Source of the DNA: a bacterium
GTDB lineage: Bacteria > Patescibacteriota > Saccharimonadia > Saccharimonadales > UBA4665
Assembly (NCBI GenBank): GCA_021846765.1
Contig: JAJZWH010000010.1
Coordinates: 1 to 19,852, forward strand
Length of the DNA stretch: 19,852 nt
Direction: 5' to 3'
The translations under genes were made by a program, and so were the position numbers. The notes beneath the pieces were generated by a model. That model saw nothing but the letters and a program-made list of their open reading frames with translations. It did no database searches and was not told the DNA's origin. Shown piece by piece: positions 6,785-14,225 of the stretch; the stretch's first letter is position 1, and the number at the start of each line of letters is the position of its first letter.

Positions 6785-8017
6785 TTAGCTTTTCTTAAAT
6801 CTTTTAATTAATTTATCCGCCAGACCATAAGTTGTCTGGCTTAGATTAGTCTGAGGTGAAACTATAGTCGGCAACAATAACATATCTAGCATCATTAATC
6901 CGACTACCGAACAATAAGCTGGACCTTCTACTGTATCTACTAACCCAGTCACATTCTGAATCTTACCGATTCTTGACGGTAACTGCAATTGGTCACGCGC
7001 AAATTCTACTAAACCAGGCAAATTAGCTGATCCACCAACCAAAACTACCCCTCCAGGTAACTTCCGAGCCTTCTTAATTTTGGTTAATTCTTTCTGGACA
7101 AATTCAAGTAGTTCTTCAATTCTAGCCTCAGTAATCATAACTATGTCTGAATAATTAAAAGAATAGATTTGCTTGGCGCTTTTGACATTAACAGTATTTT
7201 TATTTCTATCGGGAATTAAAGATGCATGCTCTAGTTTAACTTTTTCAGCCACATCTAAGTCAGTTTTTAAACCAATAGCTAAATCGTTAGTTAAGTTAAT
7301 ACCACCGACCGGAATCACCGCTACATGCTGAACTTCTCCGTCTTCTACTACTATTAGATTAGTAGTCCCGGCCCCAATATCTAAAACTACAGTTCCGGCT
7401 TCCTTTTGTTGACGAGTCAACACTGCCTCAACGGCAGCTAAACTAGATACTGTATAGTTTGTTGCATCAATTTCTGCTTTATCTAAAGCCTGGGTAAGAT
7501 TTCTTAAATTAGGAGTAGCTGCAGTAACTATATGAGCATCTACTTCTAATCTAATTCCCTGCATTCCTACCGGATCTTTGATATTAGTCTGACCATCTAA
7601 GTTATAATTTTTGGCAAAAAACTGAACTATTTCTCGATTAACCGGCAAAGAAACTACAGTTGCCGCTTCTTCAACCCTCATTCTATCCTCTGGTGTTATT
7701 TCTCGATTAACACCACTGATAGCAATAACTCCTTTTGAATTAAAACCTAAGACATGTGACCCATTAACATTAACTGTCGCTCGATGAATTTGTTGACCGC
7801 TTATTCTTTCTGTTTCAGTCACTGCTTTCACTATCGCTTCGGCGACATCATCGACATGGACAACAGCACCCTTACGCATACCGTTATTTTTAGCCGAACC
7901 ATGACCAATAATAGACAGTTTACCATTATCGACTGGATCAGCCATACCGATTACGCAGCGAACACGACTAGTGCCAATATCTAAACCTATAAAACAATCG
8001 TTTTGCATTTCGCGCAT
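6785..8017 (-). CDS. ftsA: Cell division protein FtsA
   Basis: A 410-residue actin-fold protein that tethers FtsZ to the membrane. The N-terminus has the phosphate-1 loop FIGLDIGTSRVRCVIG. Later segments include GTVVLDIGAGTTNLIVVEDG (phosphate 2) and GGVVLVGGSANLPGL (adenosine-binding motif). The last residues, LADKLIKRFKKS, form a short basic amphipathic helix of the kind FtsA uses for membrane binding. The frame starts MREM; the ATG at 8017 lies 7 nt after a -10 box with no Shine-Dalgarno, so the mRNA is probably leaderless and this first ATG is preferred over the one three codons on. The usual division neighbours ftsQ and murC are not beside it; map is upstream instead. Secure. Confidence 0.97.
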   Translation of the reverse strand: MREMQNDCFIGLDIGTSRVRCVIGMADPVDNGKLSIIGHGSAKNNGMRKGAVVHVDDVAEAIVKAVTETERISGQQIHRATVNVNGSHVLGFNSKGVIAISGVNREITPEDRMRVEEAATVVSLPVNREIVQFFAKNYNLDGQTNIKDPVGMQGIRLEVDAHIVTAATPNLRNLTQALDKAEIDATNYTVSSLAAVEAVLTRQQKEAGTVVLDIGAGTTNLIVVEDGEVQHVAVIPVGGINLTNDLAIGLKTDLDVAEKVKLEHASLIPDRNKNTVNVKSAKQIYSFNYSDIVMITEARIEELLEFVQKELTKIKKARKLPGGVVLVGGSANLPGLVEFARDQLQLPSRIGKIQNVTGLVDTVEGPAYCSVVGLMMLDMLLLPTIVSPQTNLSQTTYGLADKLIKRFKKS

Positions 8018-8024
8018 TGTGGTA

Positions 8025-8054
8025 AGTATAACGCTAACAGTTTCTCTTGAGCAA
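8025..8054 (-). promoter_or_regulatory. Promoter of ftsA (leaderless type)
   Basis: -35 TTGCTC (8049-8054), 18-bp spacer, -10 TATACT (8025-8030). Only 7 nt separate the -10 box from the ATG at 8017, so the transcript should begin at or next to the start codon. Confidence 0.65.
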
Positions 8055-8075
8055 GATTAATTATTGTAGAAATCC

Positions 8076-8831
8076 TTAGATAGTTGTTAGTATTTCCGAT
8101 CCTTCCTCTGTTATTAATATGGTATGCTCAAAATGAGCCGACATTGAATGATCAGAAGTTCGAACAGTCCAGCCATCAGCTTCTAACATTACTTTTTCGC
8201 TTCCAAGAGTAGACATTGGTTCAATAGCAATAGTCATACCCTGTTTAAGCCAAGGTCCAGTATTAGCTCGGCCGTAATTAGGAATATTTGGATCTTCGTG
8301 CAATTGATGACCAACCCCATGACCAACTAAATCGCGAACTACACCGTAGTGTTGTTTATTAAGGACTGCTTCAATTGCTGCGCCAATATCTCCTGTGCGG
8401 ACATTATTTTTCACCACTTCGATACCAGCCAACAAAGATTGATATGTATATTTCAATAAATCTTGATGTTTTTTATTATTATTGTTACCGACAATAATAC
8501 TTAGAGCGCTATCGGTAATCATGCCTCGGTAATTGACTCCAAAATCTAAACTAACAATATCTCCATCATGAATTATTCTTAGAGGGTTGGGAATTCCATG
8601 AACCACTTCATCATTTAAGGAAATGCAGATCACATCAGGAAAGCCTTGATAATTGAAAAACGGAGGCTGACCGCCCAAAGCTGTCAATTCACGCTTAGCT
8701 ATAATCGCCAAATCTTTGGTCGATACACCTGCTACGACTTGATTCTTAAGTATATTTAAAATAGTAGCCAACATTTTGCCGCTTTCACGCATGGCTACTA
8801 TTTCGCTGGTTGTTTTAACTTTGGTGGTCAT
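8076..8831 (-). CDS. map: Type I methionine aminopeptidase
   Basis: A 251-residue dimetal peptidase that removes the N-terminal Met from new proteins. The pita-bread-fold ligands are all in place: D96 (LDFGV), D107 (ITDSA), H171 (GHGVGHQLHEDP), E204 (IEPM) and E235 (FEHT), with H78 (VVHGIP) and H178 as the substrate-side histidines. There is no N-terminal zinc-finger extension. It lies 33 bp after adk on the same strand. In many bacteria adk and map follow secY in the spc ribosomal operon; here the pair is kept but next to rpsU and yqeY. No Shine-Dalgarno is visible; a TATAAA stands 6 nt before the ATG. With def and fmt in the same window, the full Met-processing set is clustered within about 6 kb. 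Secure. Confidence 0.97.
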   Translation of the reverse strand: MTTKVKTTSEIVAMRESGKMLATILNILKNQVVAGVSTKDLAIIAKRELTALGGQPPFFNYQGFPDVICISLNDEVVHGIPNPLRIIHDGDIVSLDFGVNYRGMITDSALSIIVGNNNNKKHQDLLKYTYQSLLAGIEVVKNNVRTGDIGAAIEAVLNKQHYGVVRDLVGHGVGHQLHEDPNIPNYGRANTGPWLKQGMTIAIEPMSTLGSEKVMLEADGWTVRTSDHSMSAHFEHTILITEEGSEILTTI

Positions 8832-8864
8832 TTTTAATTTATAAATTATCTATTTTGTTTAATT

Positions 8865-9398
8865 CTATAAATGAAGTGCGGTTGAAACGTCATTATTAAC
8901 ATCATATACCGATCTTTCAGCATCAATATTTAACAAATCTATATTATGTTCTCTAAACCAGACTAGCAATGGCTGAGTTAATTCAATGTACTCCTTGAAT
9001 CTTTCTTCAATTACTTCTTCTTTGTCATCACTTCTTCCACGTGCCCTCAAGCGCTTTTTAACAGTTTCCTGAGAAGCATCAAGATTAATAACATGAGAGA
9101 TATTAAAATTTTCTCGGTTAGCTTTTTCAACTAACCATTCAGCTTGATGAATAGTCCGAGGAAAACCATCAAGAACACATAATTCTTTATTAGGAATAGT
9201 GTCTAATACTCGATCGAGAAGTTCAATTACTTCAGAATCATCAAGTAATTCTCCAGAAAGCATTCGGTTGCGTCGATCACCGGTTACATATAGCCGAATA
9301 ATCTCTCCCATAGAAATTAAATGCATTCCATGTTCATCGGCCATCATTTTACCTTGTGTGCCTTTACCCGAACCAGGAAGACCCATTAACAATATCAT
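8865..9398 (-). CDS. adk: Adenylate kinase, short form
   Basis: A 177-residue nucleoside monophosphate kinase that interconverts ATP + AMP with 2 ADP. The P-loop GLPGSGKGT is at residues 6-14, the AMP-site DGFPRT at 77-82, and the short LID begins RARGRSDD at 118-125. The family is usually 180-215 aa; here the LID is the short kind without zinc cysteines and the C-terminus is trimmed. The ATG at 9398 directly abuts the TAA of yqeY (TAAATG), so translation is probably coupled. An AAGGAG lies about 12 nt upstream, inside yqeY. A shadow reading frame on the plus strand is discounted. Assignment as a kinase of the AMP/CMP/UMP superfamily is certain; adenylate kinase is the best-supported member because of DGFPRT. 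Confidence 0.93.
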   Translation of the reverse strand: MILLMGLPGSGKGTQGKMMADEHGMHLISMGEIIRLYVTGDRRNRMLSGELLDDSEVIELLDRVLDTIPNKELCVLDGFPRTIHQAEWLVEKANRENFNISHVINLDASQETVKKRLRARGRSDDKEEVIEERFKEYIELTQPLLVWFREHNIDLLNIDAERSVYDVNNDVSTALHL

Positions 9399-9848
9399 TT
9401 ACTTTAAGTTCTCCTTAACTAATCGAGCTATCAAACCACCATTGGCCGCCCCACCAGTTTTTTGTTTGACTGCTGCAATAACTTTACCCATAGCCGACTG
9501 ATCATCAACCCTCAAGTCCTTAATAGTAGCCAAAATTATCTCTAATAATTCGTCTTCAGATAACTGTTCAGGTAAATATTGATCAATAATTTTCTTTTCG
9601 GCTAATTCGGTTGCTGCTTTTTCCTGATTACCGCCTTTTATATAAAGGTCAGCACTTTCAGATCTTTTTTTAGACTCTTTAGCTATAACGGCAATTTCTT
9701 CTTCGTGATTTAATCCACTGTCTCTTTTGCCTTTCTCTACTTTATAATAAAGTAGAGCGCTCTTAATACTTCTTAGAGTATCTATTTTCAAGCGGTCTCC
9801 GGCTAAGAGAGCGGTTTTTAGATCCTGCTCAATTCGCTTTTCCAGCAT
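9399..9848 (-). CDS. yqeY: GatB/YqeY-domain protein
   Basis: A 149-residue protein of the YqeY family, related to the C-terminal tRNA-binding tail of the GatB amidotransferase subunit. It has the family outline: a helical N-terminal half (EQDLKTALLAGDRLKIDTLR, then an EEEIAVIAKESKKR segment), the central YLPEQLSEDEL, and the C-terminal MGKVIAAVKQKTGGAANGGL, which matches the family's closing motif. It lies 4 bp after rpsU and abuts adk. The rpsU-yqeY pairing is common in bacteria. The molecular role is not established, though a link to tRNA-dependent amidation or translation is suspected. No Shine-Dalgarno is seen, so it may depend on coupling to rpsU. Confidence 0.93.
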   Translation of the reverse strand: MLEKRIEQDLKTALLAGDRLKIDTLRSIKSALLYYKVEKGKRDSGLNHEEEIAVIAKESKKRSESADLYIKGGNQEKAATELAEKKIIDQYLPEQLSEDELLEIILATIKDLRVDDQSAMGKVIAAVKQKTGGAANGGLIARLVKENLK

Positions 9849-9852
9849 TATT

Positions 9853-10068
9853 TTAGCGTTGTCCTAATTTAGCCTGCTTAATCTTGTTAACTTTACGCTC
9901 TTGCCTAACAATTGCTTTCAATCGACGGTCTCGCTTAGATATCGGTTTTTCAAAATATTGATTTTGTTTGACTACAGCTAAGGTCCCCGATTGTTGGACT
10001 TTTCGGTTAAAACGCCTAAGCATATTTTCTAATGATTCTTTAGAATCTTTTCTTGTAACTTGTATCAT
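9853..10068 (-). CDS. rpsU: Ribosomal protein bS21
   Basis: A 71-residue, very basic protein of the small ribosomal subunit, near the anti-Shine-Dalgarno end of 16S rRNA. Visible family features are the start MIQVTRKDSKESLENMLRRF, the FEKPISKRDRR motif and a Lys/Arg-rich C-terminus (KVNKIKQAKLGQR). It heads the rpsU-yqeY-adk-map cluster. The ATG at 10068 lies 8 nt after a -10 box and has no Shine-Dalgarno, so it is probably translated from a leaderless mRNA. That is notable because bS21 aids Shine-Dalgarno-type initiation. Secure. Confidence 0.96.
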   Translation of the reverse strand: MIQVTRKDSKESLENMLRRFNRKVQQSGTLAVVKQNQYFEKPISKRDRRLKAIVRQERKVNKIKQAKLGQR

Positions 10069-10076
10069 ATATGGAT

Positions 10077-10105
10077 ATTTTACCTTAAGGTATTGTTATC
10101 TGCAA
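10077..10105 (-). promoter_or_regulatory. Promoter of rpsU with palindrome in spacer
   Basis: -35 TTGCAG (10100-10105), 17-bp spacer, -10 TAAAAT (10077-10082), 8 nt before the ATG. A perfect 12-bp palindrome TACCTTAAGGTA (10081-10092) covers the -10 edge and part of the spacer and could be an operator. A second TATAAT lies near 10110 but lacks a well-spaced -35. Confidence 0.6.
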
Positions 10106-10286
10106 ACAACATTATAACTTAAATACAATAAACCCTAGACAATAACAAACTAATAACAATCTTTAACTCATCTGTCTTTAATTAGCAATTCCCTTCCATA
10201 AGCATTTGCTTCAACTTATTTTGCTTAGAGCTTGTTTATAGTTTGTTGAAATAGTTTTTAGGTTTTATTTTAACCTTTTGAGTATT

Positions 10287-10568
10287 TTATGGTCTTTTTT
10301 GATTAGTCTTTTGACTTTTTAAAACAATGCTTTGTAATTCTTTAAAAATAGGAAATTGTTTATTCGTAGAGTAGACTTTGGTATTGCCTTGTTTTTCGGA
10401 AATCAGAAAACCAACTTTTTCTAATCTTTTTAATTCTCTTTGAATATTTCCAGCATCTTCTTTTATGAGTTTAGCTAGTCCCCTAACATGAGTTTTAAAA
10501 TCAGGATACTTAGCATATATAACTATAATTTTACGGCGAACCCTTGAAGTAATAAATACGTCTAACAT
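10287..10568 (-). CDS. Small winged-helix transcriptional regulator
   Basis: A 93-residue protein with a winged helix-turn-helix: helices around residues 6-20 and 25-36, a recognition-helix segment AGNIQRELKRLEKVGFL (39-55), and the wing SEKQGNTKVYSTN (57-69), followed by a short helix and a basic tail. This ArsR/MarR-like shape is common in DNA-binding regulators of CPR genomes. No metal-binding cysteines are present. It is transcribed away from priA, with AGGAAG close upstream of the ATG and a strong promoter whose -10 overlaps a palindrome, suggesting autoregulation. Targets and signal are unknown. wHTH fold is confident; subfamily is not. Confidence 0.8.
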   Translation of the reverse strand: MLDVFITSRVRRKIIVIYAKYPDFKTHVRGLAKLIKEDAGNIQRELKRLEKVGFLISEKQGNTKVYSTNKQFPIFKELQSIVLKSQKTNQKRP

Positions 10569-10595
10569 AATCTTCCTATTGTTATTCGGACAACG

Positions 10596-10613
10596 TAGAT
10601 AATATTATATCTA
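10596..10613. promoter_or_regulatory. Candidate operator palindrome
   Basis: TAGATA-N6-TATCTA, an 18-bp inverted repeat that covers the -10 box of the winged-helix regulator's promoter. A dimeric winged-helix protein binding here would block its own transcription. It lies in the divergent region between that gene and priA. Confidence 0.45.
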
Positions 10614-10632
10614 TTGTATTCTTTTTTTTCAA
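10604..10632 (-). promoter_or_regulatory. Promoter of winged-helix regulator
   Basis: -35 TTGAAA (10627-10632), 17-bp spacer with an A-run, -10 TATAAT (10604-10609). Near-consensus. The leader would be about 28 nt and includes AGGAAG just before the ATG at 10568. Confidence 0.75.
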
Positions 10633-10705
10633 GGTAATTCTAGCTTTTAATGATTGAAATTATTATTAATTAAACTTAAAGCTGCTATTTGATAGATATT
10701 CAGCA

Positions 10706-10711
10706 TATAAT
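10706..10711 (+). promoter_or_regulatory. -10 box of priA (leaderless type)
   Basis: A perfect TATAAT lies 7 nt before the priA ATG at 10719. No convincing -35 stands at the usual distance. No Shine-Dalgarno precedes the ATG, which fits a leaderless transcript. Confidence 0.5.
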
Positions 10712-10718
10712 TAAATTT

Positions 10719-12644
10719 ATGTTCTTTTATGAAGTCTGGGTTCGTAGTAATCATTATCATGGCAACAAACCTTTGACTTATAGTTCTACTCAAAAAATTG
10801 TCAACGGACAATTGGTTATCGTGCCCTTAAAAAACGAATTGGTACCGGCAATAGTTACGAGCCAAACAGCTAAATTAAAAATGTCGATTAAAGAAGTAGT
10901 TTCGATTTTGGATTTACCGCCATTGCCCAAAGCTAGCCTACAGTTAATGAAGTGGATCAAAAATTACTACCCATCTCCAATTGGCATAATTACTCAATTG
11001 TTTATTCCAGCCACTCTTAGTGTAATAAAAACGTCAAATGCCAGCGTCTCTTCCAGGTTAACTAAAAAACAACCCTTACCAATACTCAATAAAGACCAAC
11101 AACAAGCAATTCAACAGATGCAATCACCGAACACTTACTTACTTCACGGACGCACTGGAAGCGGTAAGACTAGAATATATATCGAACTAGCGAAACAACA
11201 AATCGCCAAAGGAAAATCAGTTATTATCTTAACTCCAGAAATTAGTTTAACAACCCAACTTGAAACTCAATTCAATAATACTTTTTGGGGGAAAGTAATT
11301 TTGCTTCATTCCAATCTTTCACCTAAACAAAGATACGAAAATTGGTTAAAAATACTAACATATCCAAATCCTAAAATAGTTCTAGGTCCACGTTCTGCAA
11401 TCTTTAGTCCCATAGATAACATTGGATTGATCGTCATAGACGAGGAGCATGAACCCGCCTACAAGCAAGAACAATCCCCATATTATCAAACAGTTCGAGT
11501 TGCTTCTCAATTAAGAAATATTCATCAAAGCAAATTAATTCTCGGATCAGCCACGCCTTTAATTAACGACTATTTTTTAGCCCAATCACTTAATAAACCA
11601 ATTATTCGTTTAAATTCGCTGGCTCAAACAGATAATACCGCACCTCTAGAAACATTAATAGTCGATAAGCGTGACCACAGTCTGTTTAATCGTTCTAATA
11701 ATCTATCCCAACCTTTAATCGAATCTATAGAGTTGGCTCTAAAAAATAATCAACAAACTCTGCTCTACCTAAATCGCCGCGGGACGGCCAGAGTTATTAT
11801 TTGCGAGGAGTGTGATTGGCAGGCAAAATGTCCTAAATGCGACTTACCCTTAACCTATCACGGAGATAATCACAACTTAAGATGTCATGTTTGTGGATAT
11901 ATTAATTCAGCTCCAACTATTTGTCCGCAATGCCACAACTTATCTATTAAATATTTAACTATCGGCACAAAAGCCGTAGTAGACGAAGTTAGTGCTCTAT
12001 TCCCAACTGCTAAAATAATGCGTTTTGATACAGATAATTTAAAAGCTGAGCGCCTAGAACAACATTACCAAAAAATAAAAGATGGCCAAGTGGATATCAT
12101 TATTGGTACCCAAATGCTAGCAAAAGGACTAGACCTGCCCAAATTAGCGGTAGTTGGTGTTTTGCTAGCCGATACTTCCCTCCAGTTACCCGATTACACG
12201 GTCAACGAGAGAACATACCAACTGCTCCATCAGGTCATTGGCCGAGTAGGTCGAGGTCATATAGCCGGGAAAGCAATAATACAAACATATCAACCCAACA
12301 ATCCTGTTATCTCTCAAGCGATAAATGACAACTGGCAAGATTTTTACAATCAAGAGGTCAAAGAAAGAAAAACTTATGATTTTCCCCCTTTTGTCCATTT
12401 ATTAAAATTAACCATACTACGCGCTAATCCTAAAAGTGCTCAAAACGCTGCGCTTAAACTATCTTCTTTAATGCCCAAAAATGTTAAAGTAGAAGGTCCA
12501 TCTCCTGCGTTTCACGAAAAGCAGGCTAATAAATATAAATGGCAATTAATTATTAAATCTTCTAGTCGTCATGACTTATTAGACATCATCGATAAACTTC
12601 CGGCAGGAATTGGCTATGATATTGATCCATCGACCCTAATTTAA
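10719..12644 (+). CDS. priA: Primosomal replication restart helicase PriA
   Basis: A superfamily 2 DNA helicase that reloads the replisome at stalled forks. From the ATG at 10719 the protein has 641 residues, with an N-terminal DNA-binding domain shorter than in E. coli (732 aa total). Visible motifs: Walker A HGRTGSGKT (about 143-151), the DEAH-type box DEEH (241-244), GSATP (motif III), and eight zinc-binding cysteines in four pairs (CEEC, CPKC, CHVC, CPQC, about 362-405). The helicase C-terminal half has DIIIGTQMLAKGLD and HQVIGRVGRG. A TTG 30 bp upstream could extend the frame, but the ATG gives the normal FFYEV start and sits behind a -10 box. It opens a plus-strand group with def and fmt, as in many bacteria. 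Secure. Confidence 0.96.
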   Translation: MFFYEVWVRSNHYHGNKPLTYSSTQKIVNGQLVIVPLKNELVPAIVTSQTAKLKMSIKEVVSILDLPPLPKASLQLMKWIKNYYPSPIGIITQLFIPATLSVIKTSNASVSSRLTKKQPLPILNKDQQQAIQQMQSPNTYLLHGRTGSGKTRIYIELAKQQIAKGKSVIILTPEISLTTQLETQFNNTFWGKVILLHSNLSPKQRYENWLKILTYPNPKIVLGPRSAIFSPIDNIGLIVIDEEHEPAYKQEQSPYYQTVRVASQLRNIHQSKLILGSATPLINDYFLAQSLNKPIIRLNSLAQTDNTAPLETLIVDKRDHSLFNRSNNLSQPLIESIELALKNNQQTLLYLNRRGTARVIICEECDWQAKCPKCDLPLTYHGDNHNLRCHVCGYINSAPTICPQCHNLSIKYLTIGTKAVVDEVSALFPTAKIMRFDTDNLKAERLEQHYQKIKDGQVDIIIGTQMLAKGLDLPKLAVVGVLLADTSLQLPDYTVNERTYQLLHQVIGRVGRGHIAGKAIIQTYQPNNPVISQAINDNWQDFYNQEVKERKTYDFPPFVHLLKLTILRANPKSAQNAALKLSSLMPKNVKVEGPSPAFHEKQANKYKWQLIIKSSSRHDLLDIIDKLPAGIGYDIDPSTLI

Positions 12645-12710
12645 ATTCGCTTGTTTTATAAGTTATTAATAATTAACAATAGACCTTAATAATTTCCGTT
12701 AATAGCATTT

Positions 12711-12740
12711 TTGGATTAACCAATACATCCCTGATATACT
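12711..12740 (+). promoter_or_regulatory. Promoter of def-fmt
   Basis: -35 TTGGAT (12711-12716), 18-bp spacer, -10 TATACT (12735-12740). The ATG of def is 11 nt past the -10, so the leader would be about 5 nt or less and carries no Shine-Dalgarno. Confidence 0.6.
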
Positions 12741-12751
12741 CCAATTAAGTT

Positions 12752-13327
12752 ATGTCGTTTACTAAAGAAAATATTATTGCCTTACCAAATCCCCATCTTC
12801 GTCAAAAATCTAAACGGATTGGGTTGATCACTAATGATATTATTCAATTATCCCAGGATATGATTAGTGCTACTTTAAACTGGGATCATTCTAGAGAGCA
12901 TGAAGTTGGTGTAGCGTTGGCAGCAATTCAAATTGATCAAGCTTACAAAATGATCATAGTTAGAAACAACTATGAAGATAAAAATGATGAATCGTTTACT
13001 GTTTTTATTAATCCAGAAATAACTAAACTAGAAGGAACTATGTCAACTGATTATGAAGGCTGCTTAAGTGTTCCCGACATCTACGGCAAAGTTAAAAGAT
13101 ATTCAAAAGTAAGAGTCAAAGCAACCGGACTAGACGGTAAGCCTTTTAGAGTAGTTGCCGAAGGTTTTTTAGCAAGAATTTTTCAACATGAGATAGATCA
13201 TACCAACGGACTAGTTTTTATTGATCACATTAAAGATGATCCTCAAGCTTTCTATCGCTTAGACGAACAAGGAAAATTAAATAAACTGGACTACAATGAT
13301 GTCAAAAAAGATCCTATTCTTTGGTAA
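12752..13327 (+). CDS. def: Peptide deformylase
   Basis: A 191-residue metalloenzyme that removes the formyl group from N-terminal formyl-Met. The three family motifs are present: GVALAAIQ (53-60, usual form GxGLAAxQ, with Ala in place of the second Gly-Leu pair), EGCLSVP (102-108) with metal ligand C104, and HEIDH (146-150) with H146 and H150 as metal ligands and E147 as the catalytic acid. The departure in motif 1 may slightly alter the substrate pocket. Its last 32 nt overlap the start of fmt, the enzyme that adds the formyl group. Map in the same window completes the Met-processing path. Secure. Confidence 0.96.
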   Translation: MSFTKENIIALPNPHLRQKSKRIGLITNDIIQLSQDMISATLNWDHSREHEVGVALAAIQIDQAYKMIIVRNNYEDKNDESFTVFINPEITKLEGTMSTDYEGCLSVPDIYGKVKRYSKVRVKATGLDGKPFRVVAEGFLARIFQHEIDHTNGLVFIDHIKDDPQAFYRLDEQGKLNKLDYNDVKKDPILW

Positions 13328-14216
13328 TGAACGCCTTGCTACAGGAGTTACCACGACCACTCCTGTGCTTAGAGCGCTAGTATTAAATGGCTATGAAATA
13401 CTGGCTATTATTGTTCCCTCTTCTAATCATCCACCCTCAAGGAAGCCTAGGCTTTTAGAAGTTGAAGTATTTGCTCAAGCTCATAATATCCCATTAATAA
13501 AATTAGCTAAACTCAAACCTGCTGTTGAGCAACTTAAAAGTTACTCTGCAGAGATAGCTATTTTAGCTGCTTTTGGTCAAATAGTACCAAAAGAAGTAAT
13601 AGATCTATTTCCTGGAGGCATAGTCAATATCCACCCGTCGCTATTACCCAAGCATCGTGGTCCAACTCCTATAGAGTCGCCGATATTGGCTGGAGAAACT
13701 AAAACAGGAGTTAGTTTGATGAAATTGGTACCAGAATTAGATGCTGGACCAATATACGATCAACAGAGTATAACTTTAAAGGGAACAGAAAATAAACAAC
13801 AATTGGCAGATCAACTTGGCGAATTAGGAGGACAACGATTAATAGCAATTCTACCTAGCATTTTAAACAAATCTATTATGCCTATTGAACAAGACAATAG
13901 CCTGGCTAGTTATGATCAGAAAATAACTATTGATCAATCAAGCTTGGATTTTTCCAAGCCAGCTAATTTACTAGAGAGAGAAATAAGAGCTTTTTATGGT
14001 TGGCCACGCAGTAGAACAGTTCTTAATCATCAATCAATTATTATTACCCAGGCACACCAGTTAGATGCTCCAACAACTCATCCCGGAAAAGTAATTATTC
14101 ATAATCATCAATTTGGCTTTGAAACTTCTGCCAATATCTTAATTATTGATCGCTTAATTCCGGCTGGCGGAAAAGAAATGTCCGCCAGTGATTACTTAAT
14201 TGGTCACCATTTATAA
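13296..14216 (+). CDS. fmt: Methionyl-tRNA formyltransferase
   Basis: A 306-residue enzyme that formylates Met-tRNA using 10-formyl-tetrahydrofolate. The N-terminus SKKILFFGNERLAT is the first strand and turn of the Rossmann-like catalytic domain. The catalytic N111 and H113 are in NIHPSLLPKHRGPTPI and D149 in PELDAGPI. A C-terminal tRNA-binding domain follows from about residue 205 (IRAFYGWPRS marks it). Because KKILFFG is needed for the fold, the 32-nt overlap with def is real. Two consecutive ATGs (13296, 13299) could both serve; no Shine-Dalgarno is seen, so translational coupling is likely. It ends 9 bp before the convergent DUF5663-like gene, with no clear terminator between. Secure. 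Confidence 0.95.
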   Translation: MMSKKILFFGNERLATGVTTTTPVLRALVLNGYEILAIIVPSSNHPPSRKPRLLEVEVFAQAHNIPLIKLAKLKPAVEQLKSYSAEIAILAAFGQIVPKEVIDLFPGGIVNIHPSLLPKHRGPTPIESPILAGETKTGVSLMKLVPELDAGPIYDQQSITLKGTENKQQLADQLGELGGQRLIAILPSILNKSIMPIEQDNSLASYDQKITIDQSSLDFSKPANLLEREIRAFYGWPRSRTVLNHQSIIITQAHQLDAPTTHPGKVIIHNHQFGFETSANILIIDRLIPAGGKEMSASDYLIGHHL

Positions 14217-14225
14217 AAATATAGC

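Noticed and set aside
10689..10718. TTG start extending PriA by 10 residues
   Set aside because: The ATG at 10719 lies right after a TATAAT and gives a normal PriA N-terminus; the TTG lies upstream of that -10 box.
14217..14225. Bidirectional terminator between fmt and the DUF5663-like gene
   Set aside because: Only 9 bp separate the convergent stops and no stem with a T-run is seen.
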